Assembly (NCBI GenBank): GCA_028290765.1
Contig: JAQGJF010000133.1
Coordinates: 1 to 15,148, forward strand
Source of the DNA: Tardiphaga sp.
GTDB taxonomy: Bacteria > Pseudomonadota > Alphaproteobacteria > Rhizobiales > Xanthobacteraceae
Direction: 5' to 3'
DNA: 15,148 nucleotides
In this document: in pieces, positions 1-6,381 of the stretch
Layout: every line of letters begins with the position of its first letter
Position numbering within the stretch: the first letter of the stretch is position 1
The notes under the pieces: generated by a model
Told to the model about the DNA's origin: nothing
The model's input: the letters and a program-made list of their open reading frames with translations, nothing else
The model's database searches: none
Made by a program: the position numbers and the translations under genes

Positions 1-2
1 TA

Positions 3-119
3 GAGATTTCCGATCCCCTGGTTCCCGATCAACTGATGTCGGAACACCGCATTCTCAGCTTCAAGCCGGCTCTTCGACTTGAATGGCGAGGCCAAAATCC
101 CCAGAGCAAAACGTAGTAG
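3..119 (+). pseudogene. Possible degenerate 3' end of a mobile-element gene entering from the left
   Basis: An open frame with no start inside the window runs from the left edge to two consecutive TAG stops at 114-119. Its last residues read FKPALRLEWRGQNPQSKT. The same frame stays open after the two stops and continues PDHSVSLGDSFTSSTRIRF. The segment resembles C-terminal tails that I recall from rhizobial transposase or integrase proteins, where the two TAG codons would be one-base changes from GAG and CAG. That resemblance is from memory only, and no catalytic motif or terminal inverted repeat is visible. The rest of 1-273 shows no gene and no convincing terminator for the operon ending at 274. 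It could equally be non-coding. Confidence 0.25.
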
Positions 120-273
120 CCCGATCATTCCGTGAGCTTAGGCGATTCCTTCACCTCATCAACGCGGATAAGGTTTCGGTACACACAGGGGCCGAGGAGA
201 CGCAGTCTCGGTCGTTTCGCTGCAAGGGCAGAGCGGACTCTTGCAAGCCATCCTTATGCTTATGTCTCGAAGC

Positions 274-1287
274 TCAGTCGCCAGGCTGGTTATAAATGTA
301 GGGGAAGAAAAGATCCTTCCAACTATCGGGCGTCACCTTTAGCGTCCCAATGCGAGTCATAAAGGCGGCGTAGGCCATCATTTTCTGGGGGGTCAGAGTA
401 TACTGGATGCTGGGATCATTCAGTAATCCCAGAACATCCGCTTTTGCGATGCTCGAGTTGCCGCTCGCCGCAATGTAGATGTCAGCCGCCCTGTCCTTGC
501 TGTCCCGGATGAAACTCTGGGCGTCGCCGAGCGCCTTCACAAAGGCCTCGATGGCTTTGGGGTTCTCCTGTTCAAACTTCGATGTGGTGAAAAGGAGATT
601 GAAGGTGGATGGACCTCCCATCACGTCTTCGGAGGTTAGGACGGTGTGGATGCCAGGCTGCTTGGCTTCGATGCTCTGGTAAGGCGGCGCCGTGAAATGC
701 GCCGTTATTTCGGTCTTGCCGGTGAGCAGCAGATTCATGCCATCAGGGTGAGGCAAGGATACGGTGAGCGGATCGAGCTTGCCATATTCTTTTTCCCCGA
801 AAGCCTTGGCTGCCGCCATCTGCATCAAGATGGCCGGACCCGACTTCTTTATGGCGGTGAGCGCAATTCGGTCCTTGTCGGTGAAATCCCGGATCGACTT
901 GATATTCGGATCGCGCGTATTCAGCCAGCTCGACTGGCTCAGCAGCGGCGCGATACCACGGATCTCGTTTTTGGTGCCCTTGGTACGCGACCAAAAAATG
1001 AGGAAACCAGGCGGGCCGTTGGTAACGACATCGACGCTGCCCGACAGCAGGGCCTCGTTCACCGCGGTATTGTTGCCGAGCGTGGTGTAGACCGGCCTGG
1101 TTGAAATTCCGAGTTCGGCGGCGTGTTTCTCATAGAGCTTTTCGCTCTCCATGACGATCAGCGGAAGATAGGCGAGCCCGTACTGTTTTGCGATCCGGAT
1201 CTCGCCGGTGTCCGCCCGCGAGGGCGATGGTGCGAACGGGCCCGCCGCGCAGGCGATGAGAACCAGGCCAAACCGAAGCGTGTACAT
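274..1287 (-). CDS. ABC transporter substrate-binding protein, NitT/TauT type (SBP1)
   Basis: Probable periplasmic solute-binding protein of 337 residues, the usual size for the nitrate/sulfonate/taurine (NMT1/SsuA-like) class. The start chosen is the ATG at 1287: AGGAAG lies just upstream and a Sec signal follows, with a hydrophobic stretch at residues 6-20 and likely cleavage after PSRA (residue 25). The frame is open further upstream, but that extension is charged, has no signal peptide and lies inside the HD gene. The mature protein matches SBP2 along its whole length without gaps, about 66% identical by my hand count over 312 positions, including SRTKG, QSSWLNT, SIRDFTDKDRIAL and VMGGPST. 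Both end in PGD. It is the last gene of the operon, 104 bp after the HD gene, with no permease or ATPase of its own beside it. It probably delivers ligand to the 6382-8114 transporter. The ligand is unknown. Confidence 0.9.
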   Translation of the reverse strand: MYTLRFGLVLIACAAGPFAPSPSRADTGEIRIAKQYGLAYLPLIVMESEKLYEKHAAELGISTRPVYTTLGNNTAVNEALLSGSVDVVTNGPPGFLIFWSRTKGTKNEIRGIAPLLSQSSWLNTRDPNIKSIRDFTDKDRIALTAIKKSGPAILMQMAAAKAFGEKEYGKLDPLTVSLPHPDGMNLLLTGKTEITAHFTAPPYQSIEAKQPGIHTVLTSEDVMGGPSTFNLLFTTSKFEQENPKAIEAFVKALGDAQSFIRDSKDRAADIYIAASGNSSIAKADVLGLLNDPSIQYTLTPQKMMAYAAFMTRIGTLKVTPDSWKDLFFPYIYNQPGD

Positions 1288-1343
1288 ACGATACTTCCTG
1301 TTGTTGGGGTGGGCCCGGCGTGAACGCTTCTCCCCGCAAGACG

Positions 1344-1378
1344 ATCCGCCTTTCCGAGCGCGATGAACTCCGGCGGAT
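1344..1378 (-). repeat. Inverted repeat in the HD gene-SBP1 spacer
   Basis: ATCCGCC at 1344-1350 is the exact reverse complement of GGCGGAT at 1372-1378, leaving a 21-nt loop. On the operon transcript this gives a 7-bp GC-rich stem between the stop of the HD gene and the ribosome binding site of SBP1. No U-run follows, so it does not look like an intrinsic terminator. Intergenic stems beside binding-protein genes in ABC operons often protect or process mRNA, but that role here is inference. Confidence 0.4.
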
Positions 1379-1391
1379 TCTTTCGTTTTTG

Positions 1392-2027
1392 CTACATTGA
1401 AATCGGCCTCTTGTATTTTCCGGCAATAGTGTTCGGGTCGATGACGCCGCCAGCCAGCATGATGCTCCAGTAGGAGATGTCCGCGAAATGGACGATGGTG
1501 TTTTCCAGGCTCCGAACCAGCAGCTCGCCCTCGCCGGAATGGGCGGCGGCGATGTGCGCCACCTCCTCCGGCAAACCCGCGGTCAGGCAAATGTGCGCGC
1601 CATAGACCGAGTGACGGAGCGACGGCAATCCGGTTGCCCGCGGCTGCTCGCGCCAGCGTTTCTGGTTCTCCGGATCGAACTCCCACGGCTTGCCGATGTC
1701 GTGGCACAGGCCGCCGGCGACCACGATATCGCGCTTGACGGCAATGTCCGGATTGGAAACGATGATCTCATCCGCCATGACAATGGCCAGTCGGGTGACG
1801 CCGCGAATGTGGTCGGTCTGGTCGCCACGCGTCAGCACCATGGAATTCGGATTGCCGGCCGGCTGAATCTCCCTGATCGAATGGAAGCTGCTGCCGGCGA
1901 GCGAGAGCGCCCAGGCCTCGATCACCCGTTCGCGCAGATCGGTGTCCTTGATCTGCAGATATTCCGGCAGCTCGTCGCGGACCAGCGCCCTCAGCGCATC
2001 GGTCAGGGGTCTCGCAGTCCTGGTCAT
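1392..2027 (-). CDS. HD-domain metal-dependent phosphohydrolase-family protein
   Basis: Protein of 211 residues, essentially one HD domain. The start is the ATG at 2027, preceded by AAGGAGAAG at a good distance. The frame stays open upstream to about 2273, but that part overlaps the previous gene and looks non-coding. Candidate metal ligands in order are H73 (in DHIRGVTRL), H109-D110 (LCHDIGK), H139 (RHSVYGAH), H163 (AAHSGEG) and D183 (HFADIS), the full H...HD...H...H...D pattern that allows a two-metal site. HD proteins are mostly phosphohydrolases or nucleotidases, but a few with this ligand set are diiron oxygenases (PhnZ, MIOX). The sequence alone does not decide between them. No signal peptide or membrane segment is seen, so it is probably cytoplasmic. 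It lies 41 bp after the maleate-isomerase-like gene, in the same operon. Confidence 0.85.
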   Translation of the reverse strand: MTRTARPLTDALRALVRDELPEYLQIKDTDLRERVIEAWALSLAGSSFHSIREIQPAGNPNSMVLTRGDQTDHIRGVTRLAIVMADEIIVSNPDIAVKRDIVVAGGLCHDIGKPWEFDPENQKRWREQPRATGLPSLRHSVYGAHICLTAGLPEEVAHIAAAHSGEGELLVRSLENTIVHFADISYWSIMLAGGVIDPNTIAGKYKRPISM

Positions 2028-2068
2028 GGTCTTCTCCTTGAGGCGGCAACAGCGTCGACGCCGGTCCG

Positions 2069-2830
2069 TTAAGCCGAGATGCGCATTGCCGAGCTTGCGG
2101 GGCCTGGCACTTCGCTCAACGAACGCAGCAGGCTGCCGCCATTCCTGATCTGCGGGTCGATGCGCAATGTCGCGTAGGCCTGCCATGCCGTCGCCTGGAT
2201 GGCGGAATAGACACGCTTGCCCAGATCGCGTTCCAGCATGTCGATCACCTCGAGCGCGCGCAGTTGCGTGCAAGCCACGAAGATCGCGTCGACGTCGGGA
2301 CCGTCAATTTCCTTGGCCTTGCCATAGATCTGCTGCGGCGTGATCTTCGCGTGATCGAACATGTCGAGCATGTCGAAGGTCTGCAGCCGGACGACGTCGA
2401 TGCCGTACTGATGCAAGAACTGCTTGAGCCGCTCGTTGGTCAGCTCGACATAGGGCGTCACGACGGCGACGCGGCGCACATGGTTCGCCTGCATGCAAGC
2501 CGCCATGGCGCCGGCGGTCGTAATCGTCGGCGCCTTGGTAATCGCGGTCAGCTCGCGGCAGATCATGTTGTTCCATTCGACGCCTTCGAAGAAACTGCCC
2601 GACGTACAGCCGTAGACCACCACATCCGGTTCGGTATTGGCGACGCGTTCGGCAGCGAGCCGCGCTTCCTTTTCCATGTTGCGCAACTCTTCGGGCGTGC
2701 CGTGCCTGCCGCCGGCGATGCGCGCGGTACTGATGGAGACGCCTTCCGGCGCCATGCGCCAGAACTCGGTTTCCATGGTGTTGTTGATCGACGGAACCAG
2801 AAGTCCGATGCGGCCTCTCCAACCATACAT
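2069..2830 (-). CDS. Maleate cis-trans isomerase / Asp-Glu racemase superfamily protein
   Basis: Cytoplasmic protein of 253 residues, the normal length for the maleate isomerase/arylmalonate decarboxylase branch of the Asp/Glu racemase superfamily. The N-terminus has the family signature GLLVPSINNTMETEF (residues 9-23). The two expected active-site cysteines are C75 in VVYGCTSGSF and C187 in VACTQLRAL. The C-terminal RVYSAIQATAWQA matches the usual substrate-pocket segment. Members isomerise maleate to fumarate, racemise amino acids or hydantoins, or decarboxylate malonates, all through cysteine thiolate chemistry. With both cysteines present, isomerase or racemase activity is more likely than single-cysteine decarboxylation. 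The ATG at 2830 has AAGGAG nine bases upstream and lies 15 bp after the PrpD gene, so the two are co-transcribed. The exact substrate is unknown. Confidence 0.87.
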   Translation of the reverse strand: MYGWRGRIGLLVPSINNTMETEFWRMAPEGVSISTARIAGGRHGTPEELRNMEKEARLAAERVANTEPDVVVYGCTSGSFFEGVEWNNMICRELTAITKAPTITTAGAMAACMQANHVRRVAVVTPYVELTNERLKQFLHQYGIDVVRLQTFDMLDMFDHAKITPQQIYGKAKEIDGPDVDAIFVACTQLRALEVIDMLERDLGKRVYSAIQATAWQAYATLRIDPQIRNGGSLLRSLSEVPGPASSAMRISA

Positions 2831-2845
2831 TGAGCTGCTCCTTGT

Positions 2846-4261
2846 TTAGCGGGAAGACGGGAAAGCACGGATGAGACGGGACATGTCGGGCATCTCCTCG
2901 ACCGTGAGAACGGTGTCGGCAACGGCTGCAGCCTCCGCTTCGGGACAATCGAGACCGAACGACAGGCAGTCCTTGAACTTTTCGAGGATCTTGCTCTCGG
3001 TCATCGGCGCCGCCGGGCTGCCGGGAATGGCACGGCCCGCGGCTTCGACAACGGATCCGTCCCTGCGCGTCACCTTGATCTTCGACGGTGCCATGTCGGT
3101 CGCCGCTTCCTGCGCGTCGATGGCAACCGATACAAGCGACGCCAGCGCCGCGACGGCCGGCTCGATCACCGCCGACTGGGTGTAGCTGTCCAGATTGATC
3201 CGGCCGTCGGTCAGCGCGCGCGCAAAGGTGTAGCGGGCATTGAACTGCGCATGGACGACGGATTTTCGCATGACGTCGTAGGGTTGGCCGACGGTCTGAA
3301 AATTGACCTTCGGCAGCAGAATTTCCACCGCGGCAACGTCCGCAGGCCGCAAGCCTTGCGCGCGCAACTCCAGGGCAAGCGCGATGGTCGTGTGGTTGCA
3401 GCGGCAACATGGATAGGGCTTGCAGGAGTAGTCGCGCATCCGCCATTCGCCGCGCAGATCATCCATCAGCGGCACCAGACTGAATTCTCCGCGTTCGAAG
3501 AAATTGAATAGGCCCGCCTCTCCCTCCAGCGGACGGAACGGACCGGTGATGCCGTCCTGCGCCAGGAAAGCGGCGGTGACGGCGCCGCGCGCGGCAAATC
3601 CGGCGCCGAGGCGCTTGGCGAGAACGCCGTCATGCATGCTCTGCGCGGTGCCAGAGGCCTGATGCAAGGCAAGCCCGAGCGCATCGAGCAGCTTTCCGGC
3701 GTCAAGCCGCAGCAACTTTCCCGCCCCGAGAGCGCCGGCGAGCACGCCAAGCGTCATCGTCGGATGCCAGCCTTTGCCGAGACAGTTGTAGGCGGCCAGA
3801 CCGAGCCGCGCGTGAATTTCCGCGCCAACCGCCAGCGCCAGCAGGAAGTCGCGGCCTGATACGTTGCCGATGTCCTCGGCGGTCGCCAGCATCGTCGGCA
3901 CCATCACGCAGAACGCGTGCACGCGCGCCGGATCGTGAATGTCGTCGAAATCCAGCGCATGCGCCGTCGCTCCGTTCACCAGCGCGGCATGCGGCGGCGA
4001 CATCCGGTTCTTGCCAATCAGGCTGGTCGCCGAGCCATCCTTCTCCCAGCGCGTCATGCGGCCGCGAAGTTCCGCGATCCCGGGCGCCCGCGCCGCTCCG
4101 CCAATGACGCCCAGCGTGTCGAGAACGAACAGCTTGGTGGTGTGGATGACGTCGGGCGGCAGATCCTCGAACCGCCAGGCGGCCACGTCATCGCAGAGCC
4201 GGCGACTCAAGGCCTCCATCCCGTTATGCGTGTCGATGGCGATCGCCAATTGAGTCAACAT
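2846..4261 (-). CDS. MmgE/PrpD family protein (2-methylcitrate dehydratase-like)
   Basis: Protein of 471 residues covering the whole MmgE/PrpD fold. Family members include 2-methylcitrate dehydratase, cis-aconitate decarboxylase and iminodisuccinate epimerase, which abstract a proton next to a carboxylate without a metal. Recognisable segments are VLDTLGVIGGA (47-57), NGATAHALDFDDIHD (96-110, the acidic/His active-site segment), GWHPTMTLG (165-173), AKRLGAGFAARG (the lysine segment, about 216-227) and the Cys-rich CKPYPCCRCNH. The first matches the usual helical domain. In the lysine segment a Gly stands where many relatives have His after the KR-L. The ATG at 4261 is preceded by CAGGAGAG at a good distance. 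The PLP-enzyme gene ends 15 bp upstream and the isomerase gene starts 15 bp downstream, a tight operon. It is probably a lyase, hydratase or epimerase acting on a di- or tricarboxylate-like intermediate. Specificity cannot be assigned. Confidence 0.9.
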   Translation of the reverse strand: MLTQLAIAIDTHNGMEALSRRLCDDVAAWRFEDLPPDVIHTTKLFVLDTLGVIGGAARAPGIAELRGRMTRWEKDGSATSLIGKNRMSPPHAALVNGATAHALDFDDIHDPARVHAFCVMVPTMLATAEDIGNVSGRDFLLALAVGAEIHARLGLAAYNCLGKGWHPTMTLGVLAGALGAGKLLRLDAGKLLDALGLALHQASGTAQSMHDGVLAKRLGAGFAARGAVTAAFLAQDGITGPFRPLEGEAGLFNFFERGEFSLVPLMDDLRGEWRMRDYSCKPYPCCRCNHTTIALALELRAQGLRPADVAAVEILLPKVNFQTVGQPYDVMRKSVVHAQFNARYTFARALTDGRINLDSYTQSAVIEPAVAALASLVSVAIDAQEAATDMAPSKIKVTRRDGSVVEAAGRAIPGSPAAPMTESKILEKFKDCLSFGLDCPEAEAAAVADTVLTVEEMPDMSRLIRAFPSSR

Positions 4262-4276
4262 GGATGCTCTCCTGAT

Positions 4277-5458
4277 TTAGGCGGTTGCGGCGCCGGAAAC
4301 AGCCATCGTGAGCTCGCCGATCAGTTCAGTGGCCTTCAATCCGCTGCCGGTCAGGACGACCACAACGGATGTCGCATCGTTGATCTCGCCGCGCGCCGCG
4401 AGTTGCGTGAGCGCGGCCGCGGCCGAAGCGGACGTCGGCTCGACATAGAGCCCGTGACCCAGCAGGCCTTTGAGGCCCTTCACGATTTCGTCCTCGCTGA
4501 CCGTCACCAGTCCGCCATTGGAACCCCGCATGGCCGCGAGTACTTCGGCGACCCGAACCGGCTTCTGCGAGGCGATGCCGCCGGCAACGGTCGGCCGCGG
4601 CACAAACGGAACGGCGTGGTCGGCGCCGGCCTGCAACGCCGCGGCGAACGGCGAACAGTTGCTGGCCTGGACGCCGAAGATCCGCGGCATGCGTTTTATT
4701 TCGCCCGCGCGCAGCAGTTCGCTGAAACCGATGTGCAGGCCGAGAACGTTGCTGCCGTAGCCGAGCGGTACGATCACGACATCGGGCACCGCGAAGCCGG
4801 CTTGTTCCCAAAGCTCGAAGGCGAGCGTTTTGGTACCTTCGATAAAGAACGGCTGCCAGTTGTGGCTGGCGTAAAAATACTGCGCCGCTTCGGCGAGTGC
4901 GCGTTCGGCCACATCCTGTCGTGTACCCGGCACCGGAATCACGGTGGCCCCCATGGCACTCATTTGCACCAGCTTGCCGGACGGCGCGTCGGCGGGCACC
5001 AGAATGCGGCAGCTCATGCCGCAGGCCGCGGTATAGGCGGCCATCGACGCCCCGGCATTGCCGGAGGAATCCTCGAGAATTCCCGACACCCCGTGGCTGT
5101 GGAGATAGGTCATCAGCACTGCGGTGCCGCGATCCTTGAACGACCCGGTTGGCGCGAGATATTCGAGCTTAAAGGCAACCCCGCGCCCGCCCCAGTCTCG
5201 CGACACTAGCGGCGTCCAGCCTTCGCCCAGCGTGACGCGCTGCTGCGCGTCGACGCGCAATGCGGCGGCGTAGCGCCAAAGCGAGCGCTCCGAGGTGCGA
5301 ATATCGTCGCGCCGAAAGCCGAGACCCGGCGACAGGCTGAGCGGCTCACCGCCGGGACCGCACCATCGCGGCTCATTCAGCGCAAAGCGCTCGCCGCTGA
5401 CCGACGACACATAATAATCAGGCGCCGTCGCGACCTGTGATGCCTTCGTTGCGGTCAT
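4277..5458 (-). CDS. Threonine synthase-like PLP-dependent lyase (fold type II)
   Basis: Protein of 393 residues in the tryptophan-synthase-beta/threonine-synthase superfamily. PLP lysine K108 is in APTGSFKDRG, the carboxylate-binding loop is SSGNAGAS (131-138), the phosphate cradle is PLGYGSNVLG (231-240), and VLTGSGLKA lies near the C-terminus. The first 45 residues look like a worn form of the N-terminal module of threonine synthases, with one Cys (C33) where zinc-ribbon forms have several. Since it sits with PrpD, isomerase and transport genes rather than thrA/thrB, a catabolic ammonia-lyase or beta-eliminase (threonine, diaminopropionate or hydroxyaspartate type) is likelier than biosynthesis; that is inference. 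I chose the ATG at 5458: AAGGA lies 7 nt upstream of it but only 1 nt from the in-frame GTG at 5464. It is the first gene of the operon, with its promoter at 5483-5511. Confidence 0.87.
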   Translation of the reverse strand: MTATKASQVATAPDYYVSSVSGERFALNEPRWCGPGGEPLSLSPGLGFRRDDIRTSERSLWRYAAALRVDAQQRVTLGEGWTPLVSRDWGGRGVAFKLEYLAPTGSFKDRGTAVLMTYLHSHGVSGILEDSSGNAGASMAAYTAACGMSCRILVPADAPSGKLVQMSAMGATVIPVPGTRQDVAERALAEAAQYFYASHNWQPFFIEGTKTLAFELWEQAGFAVPDVVIVPLGYGSNVLGLHIGFSELLRAGEIKRMPRIFGVQASNCSPFAAALQAGADHAVPFVPRPTVAGGIASQKPVRVAEVLAAMRGSNGGLVTVSEDEIVKGLKGLLGHGLYVEPTSASAAAALTQLAARGEINDATSVVVVLTGSGLKATELIGELTMAVSGAATA

Positions 5459-5465
5459 CAGCACA

Positions 5466-5470
5466 TCCTT
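5466..5470 (-). promoter_or_regulatory. Ribosome binding site that sets the PLP-lyase start
   Basis: On the minus strand AAGGA precedes the ATG at 5458 by 7 nt. It is too close to the upstream in-frame GTG at 5464 for normal initiation, so the shorter 393-residue product is preferred. Confidence 0.6.
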
Positions 5471-5482
5471 GTCGGTTCAACA

Positions 5483-5511
5483 AATTCAGGATACAGGATA
5501 CTGGATGTCAA
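5483..5511 (-). promoter_or_regulatory. Predicted sigma70 promoter of the PLP lyase-PrpD operon
   Basis: On the minus strand a perfect -35 hexamer TTGACA (5506-5511) is followed after 17 nt by a weak -10 TGAATT (5483-5488). Transcription would begin near 5476 and give a leader of about 18 nt before the ATG at 5458, just enough for the ribosome binding site. The -35 lies inside the candidate operator at 5502-5515, so a bound regulator should block or reposition RNA polymerase. It was found by reading only. Confidence 0.5.
5487..5507. repeat. Tandem heptamers in the operon promoter
   Basis: CAGGATA occurs twice back to back (5487-5493 and 5494-5500) and is followed directly by the related CTGGATG (5501-5507). 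The array fills most of the spacer between the predicted -35 and -10 elements. It may be extra half-sites for the GntR regulator, or chance. Confidence 0.4.
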
Positions 5512-5515
5512 CCCA
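5502..5515. promoter_or_regulatory. Candidate GntR operator, PLP lyase-regulator intergenic region
   Basis: TGGAT-GTCA-ACCCA is an imperfect inverted repeat with one mismatch between its arms, inside the 175-bp divergent spacer. It covers the -35 hexamer of the PLP-lyase promoter. A near copy, TGGAT-ACCGC-ATCCA, occurs at 14187-14201 in front of the other operon, and the two loci share the 10-mer CATCCAGTAT on one strand. FCD-type GntR proteins bind short palindromes of this kind. The spacer differs by one base between the sites, which weakens the match. Confidence 0.45.
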
Positions 5516-5633
5516 GAGAAGCGGTTTGCCGGCATGCTCGCGTCAATGCCGAGTTTTCTTTCAGTTCGCCGAGGCGGGCGGCGCGCACCGTGTTTAGCCA
5601 GGCTTTGACGCTTTATTGGAAGTCGAGCGACCC

Positions 5634-6368
5634 ATGTCATCATTGATCCGCACCGAGCCCCTCTACGACCAGATCTACGACATCCTCTGGCAGCGCATTC
5701 TCGCTTTGGAGATTCCGGCCGGCACGCGCCTGCGCGATATCGAATGGGCCGAGAAGCTCGATGTCAGCCGCACGCCGGTCCGTGAAGCGTTGCGCAAACT
5801 GCAGAAGGACGGCGTACTCGAACCCGCCGGTCATGGCCGTTACACCCTCAAGCGCATCGATGCCGAGGATCTGCGCTCGCTCTATCGCTGCCGCGCCGTC
5901 CTCGAAGCTCTCGCGCTGCGCGACCTCAAGCCTCATATCCGGCCCGACGACATCGCCCGCCTTGAAGCCATCGTGGAGAAAACCGACATCAGCCTCGCGG
6001 CCAGCGATTTTCGTACGGCCTACCAGCTCAATACCGAATTTCACGGCGAGATCGTCGCGCTGTCGCACAACCCGCATCTGCAGATGCTGCTCGCGACACT
6101 GCGGCGGCTCATTCTCTACGCCCGCTCCACCCTGCGCGCGATGATCGAGGGCGACGATGCTCTCTCCGCCATGTATTCCGAGCATCTGCAACGGAGTCAG
6201 GAGCATCATCGGACGATCCTCGCCGCGATTGCCGCGCGCGATATCGACAAGGCCGCCGTCCAGATGGAAAAGCATCTTTTCGAAACCGCCGAACACATGG
6301 CTGTCATCCTGTCCAAGGCCATTGCTTATACTGAGGACACAAAGCTCGCGGCGCCGCGCGCGTCGTAA
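5634..6368 (+). CDS. GntR-family transcriptional regulator, FCD (FadR/VanR) subfamily
   Basis: Regulator of 244 residues. The N-terminal winged helix-turn-helix (about 8-75) contains PAGTRLRDIEWAEKL and DVSRTPVREALRKL followed by the wing GHGRYTLKRI. The C-terminal all-helical FCD domain (about 80-222) carries the expected ligand-site residues: LNTEFH (N133 where Asp is common, and H137), H192 in HHRTILAAI, and H214 in MEKHL. Family members bind an organic acid through a metal in this pocket and are usually repressors released by substrate. The ATG at 5634 has GGAAG 11 nt upstream; an in-frame TTG at 5616 is less likely. The gene is divergent from the PLP-lyase operon and its stop is 13 bp from the stop of the convergent permease gene, leaving no room for a terminator. 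It is the only regulator in the window and the obvious controller of both operons. Confidence 0.93.
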   Translation: MSSLIRTEPLYDQIYDILWQRILALEIPAGTRLRDIEWAEKLDVSRTPVREALRKLQKDGVLEPAGHGRYTLKRIDAEDLRSLYRCRAVLEALALRDLKPHIRPDDIARLEAIVEKTDISLAASDFRTAYQLNTEFHGEIVALSHNPHLQMLLATLRRLILYARSTLRAMIEGDDALSAMYSEHLQRSQEHHRTILAAIAARDIDKAAVQMEKHLFETAEHMAVILSKAIAYTEDTKLAAPRAS

Positions 6369-6381
6369 ACGCTCCCCGTTT

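Noticed and set aside
192..211. Hairpin CCGAG...CTCGG or GAGAC-GCA-GTCTC as terminator of the SBP1 operon
   Set aside because: The stem is short (5 bp) and no U-run follows on the minus-strand transcript. It is not convincing as an intrinsic terminator.
1288..1707. N-terminal extension of SBP1 by 140 residues
   Set aside because: The extension would bury a good Sec signal peptide and overlaps the HD gene. The ATG at 1287 has its own ribosome site.
2304..3446. Alternative minus-strand frame of 380 codons across the isomerase-PrpD junction
   Set aside because: It is out of frame with both recognised proteins, contains no recognisable domain and has no ribosome site. It is a shadow.
3917..5209. 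Long plus-strand open frame (430 codons) across the PrpD and PLP-lyase genes
   Set aside because: Its product is rich in Arg, His and Gly with no family motif, and it lies antisense to two genes with clear motifs and ribosome sites. It is a GC-codon shadow.
6369..6381. Bidirectional terminator between the convergent regulator and permease genes
   Set aside because: Only 13 bp separate the stops and no inverted repeat with a T-run is present.
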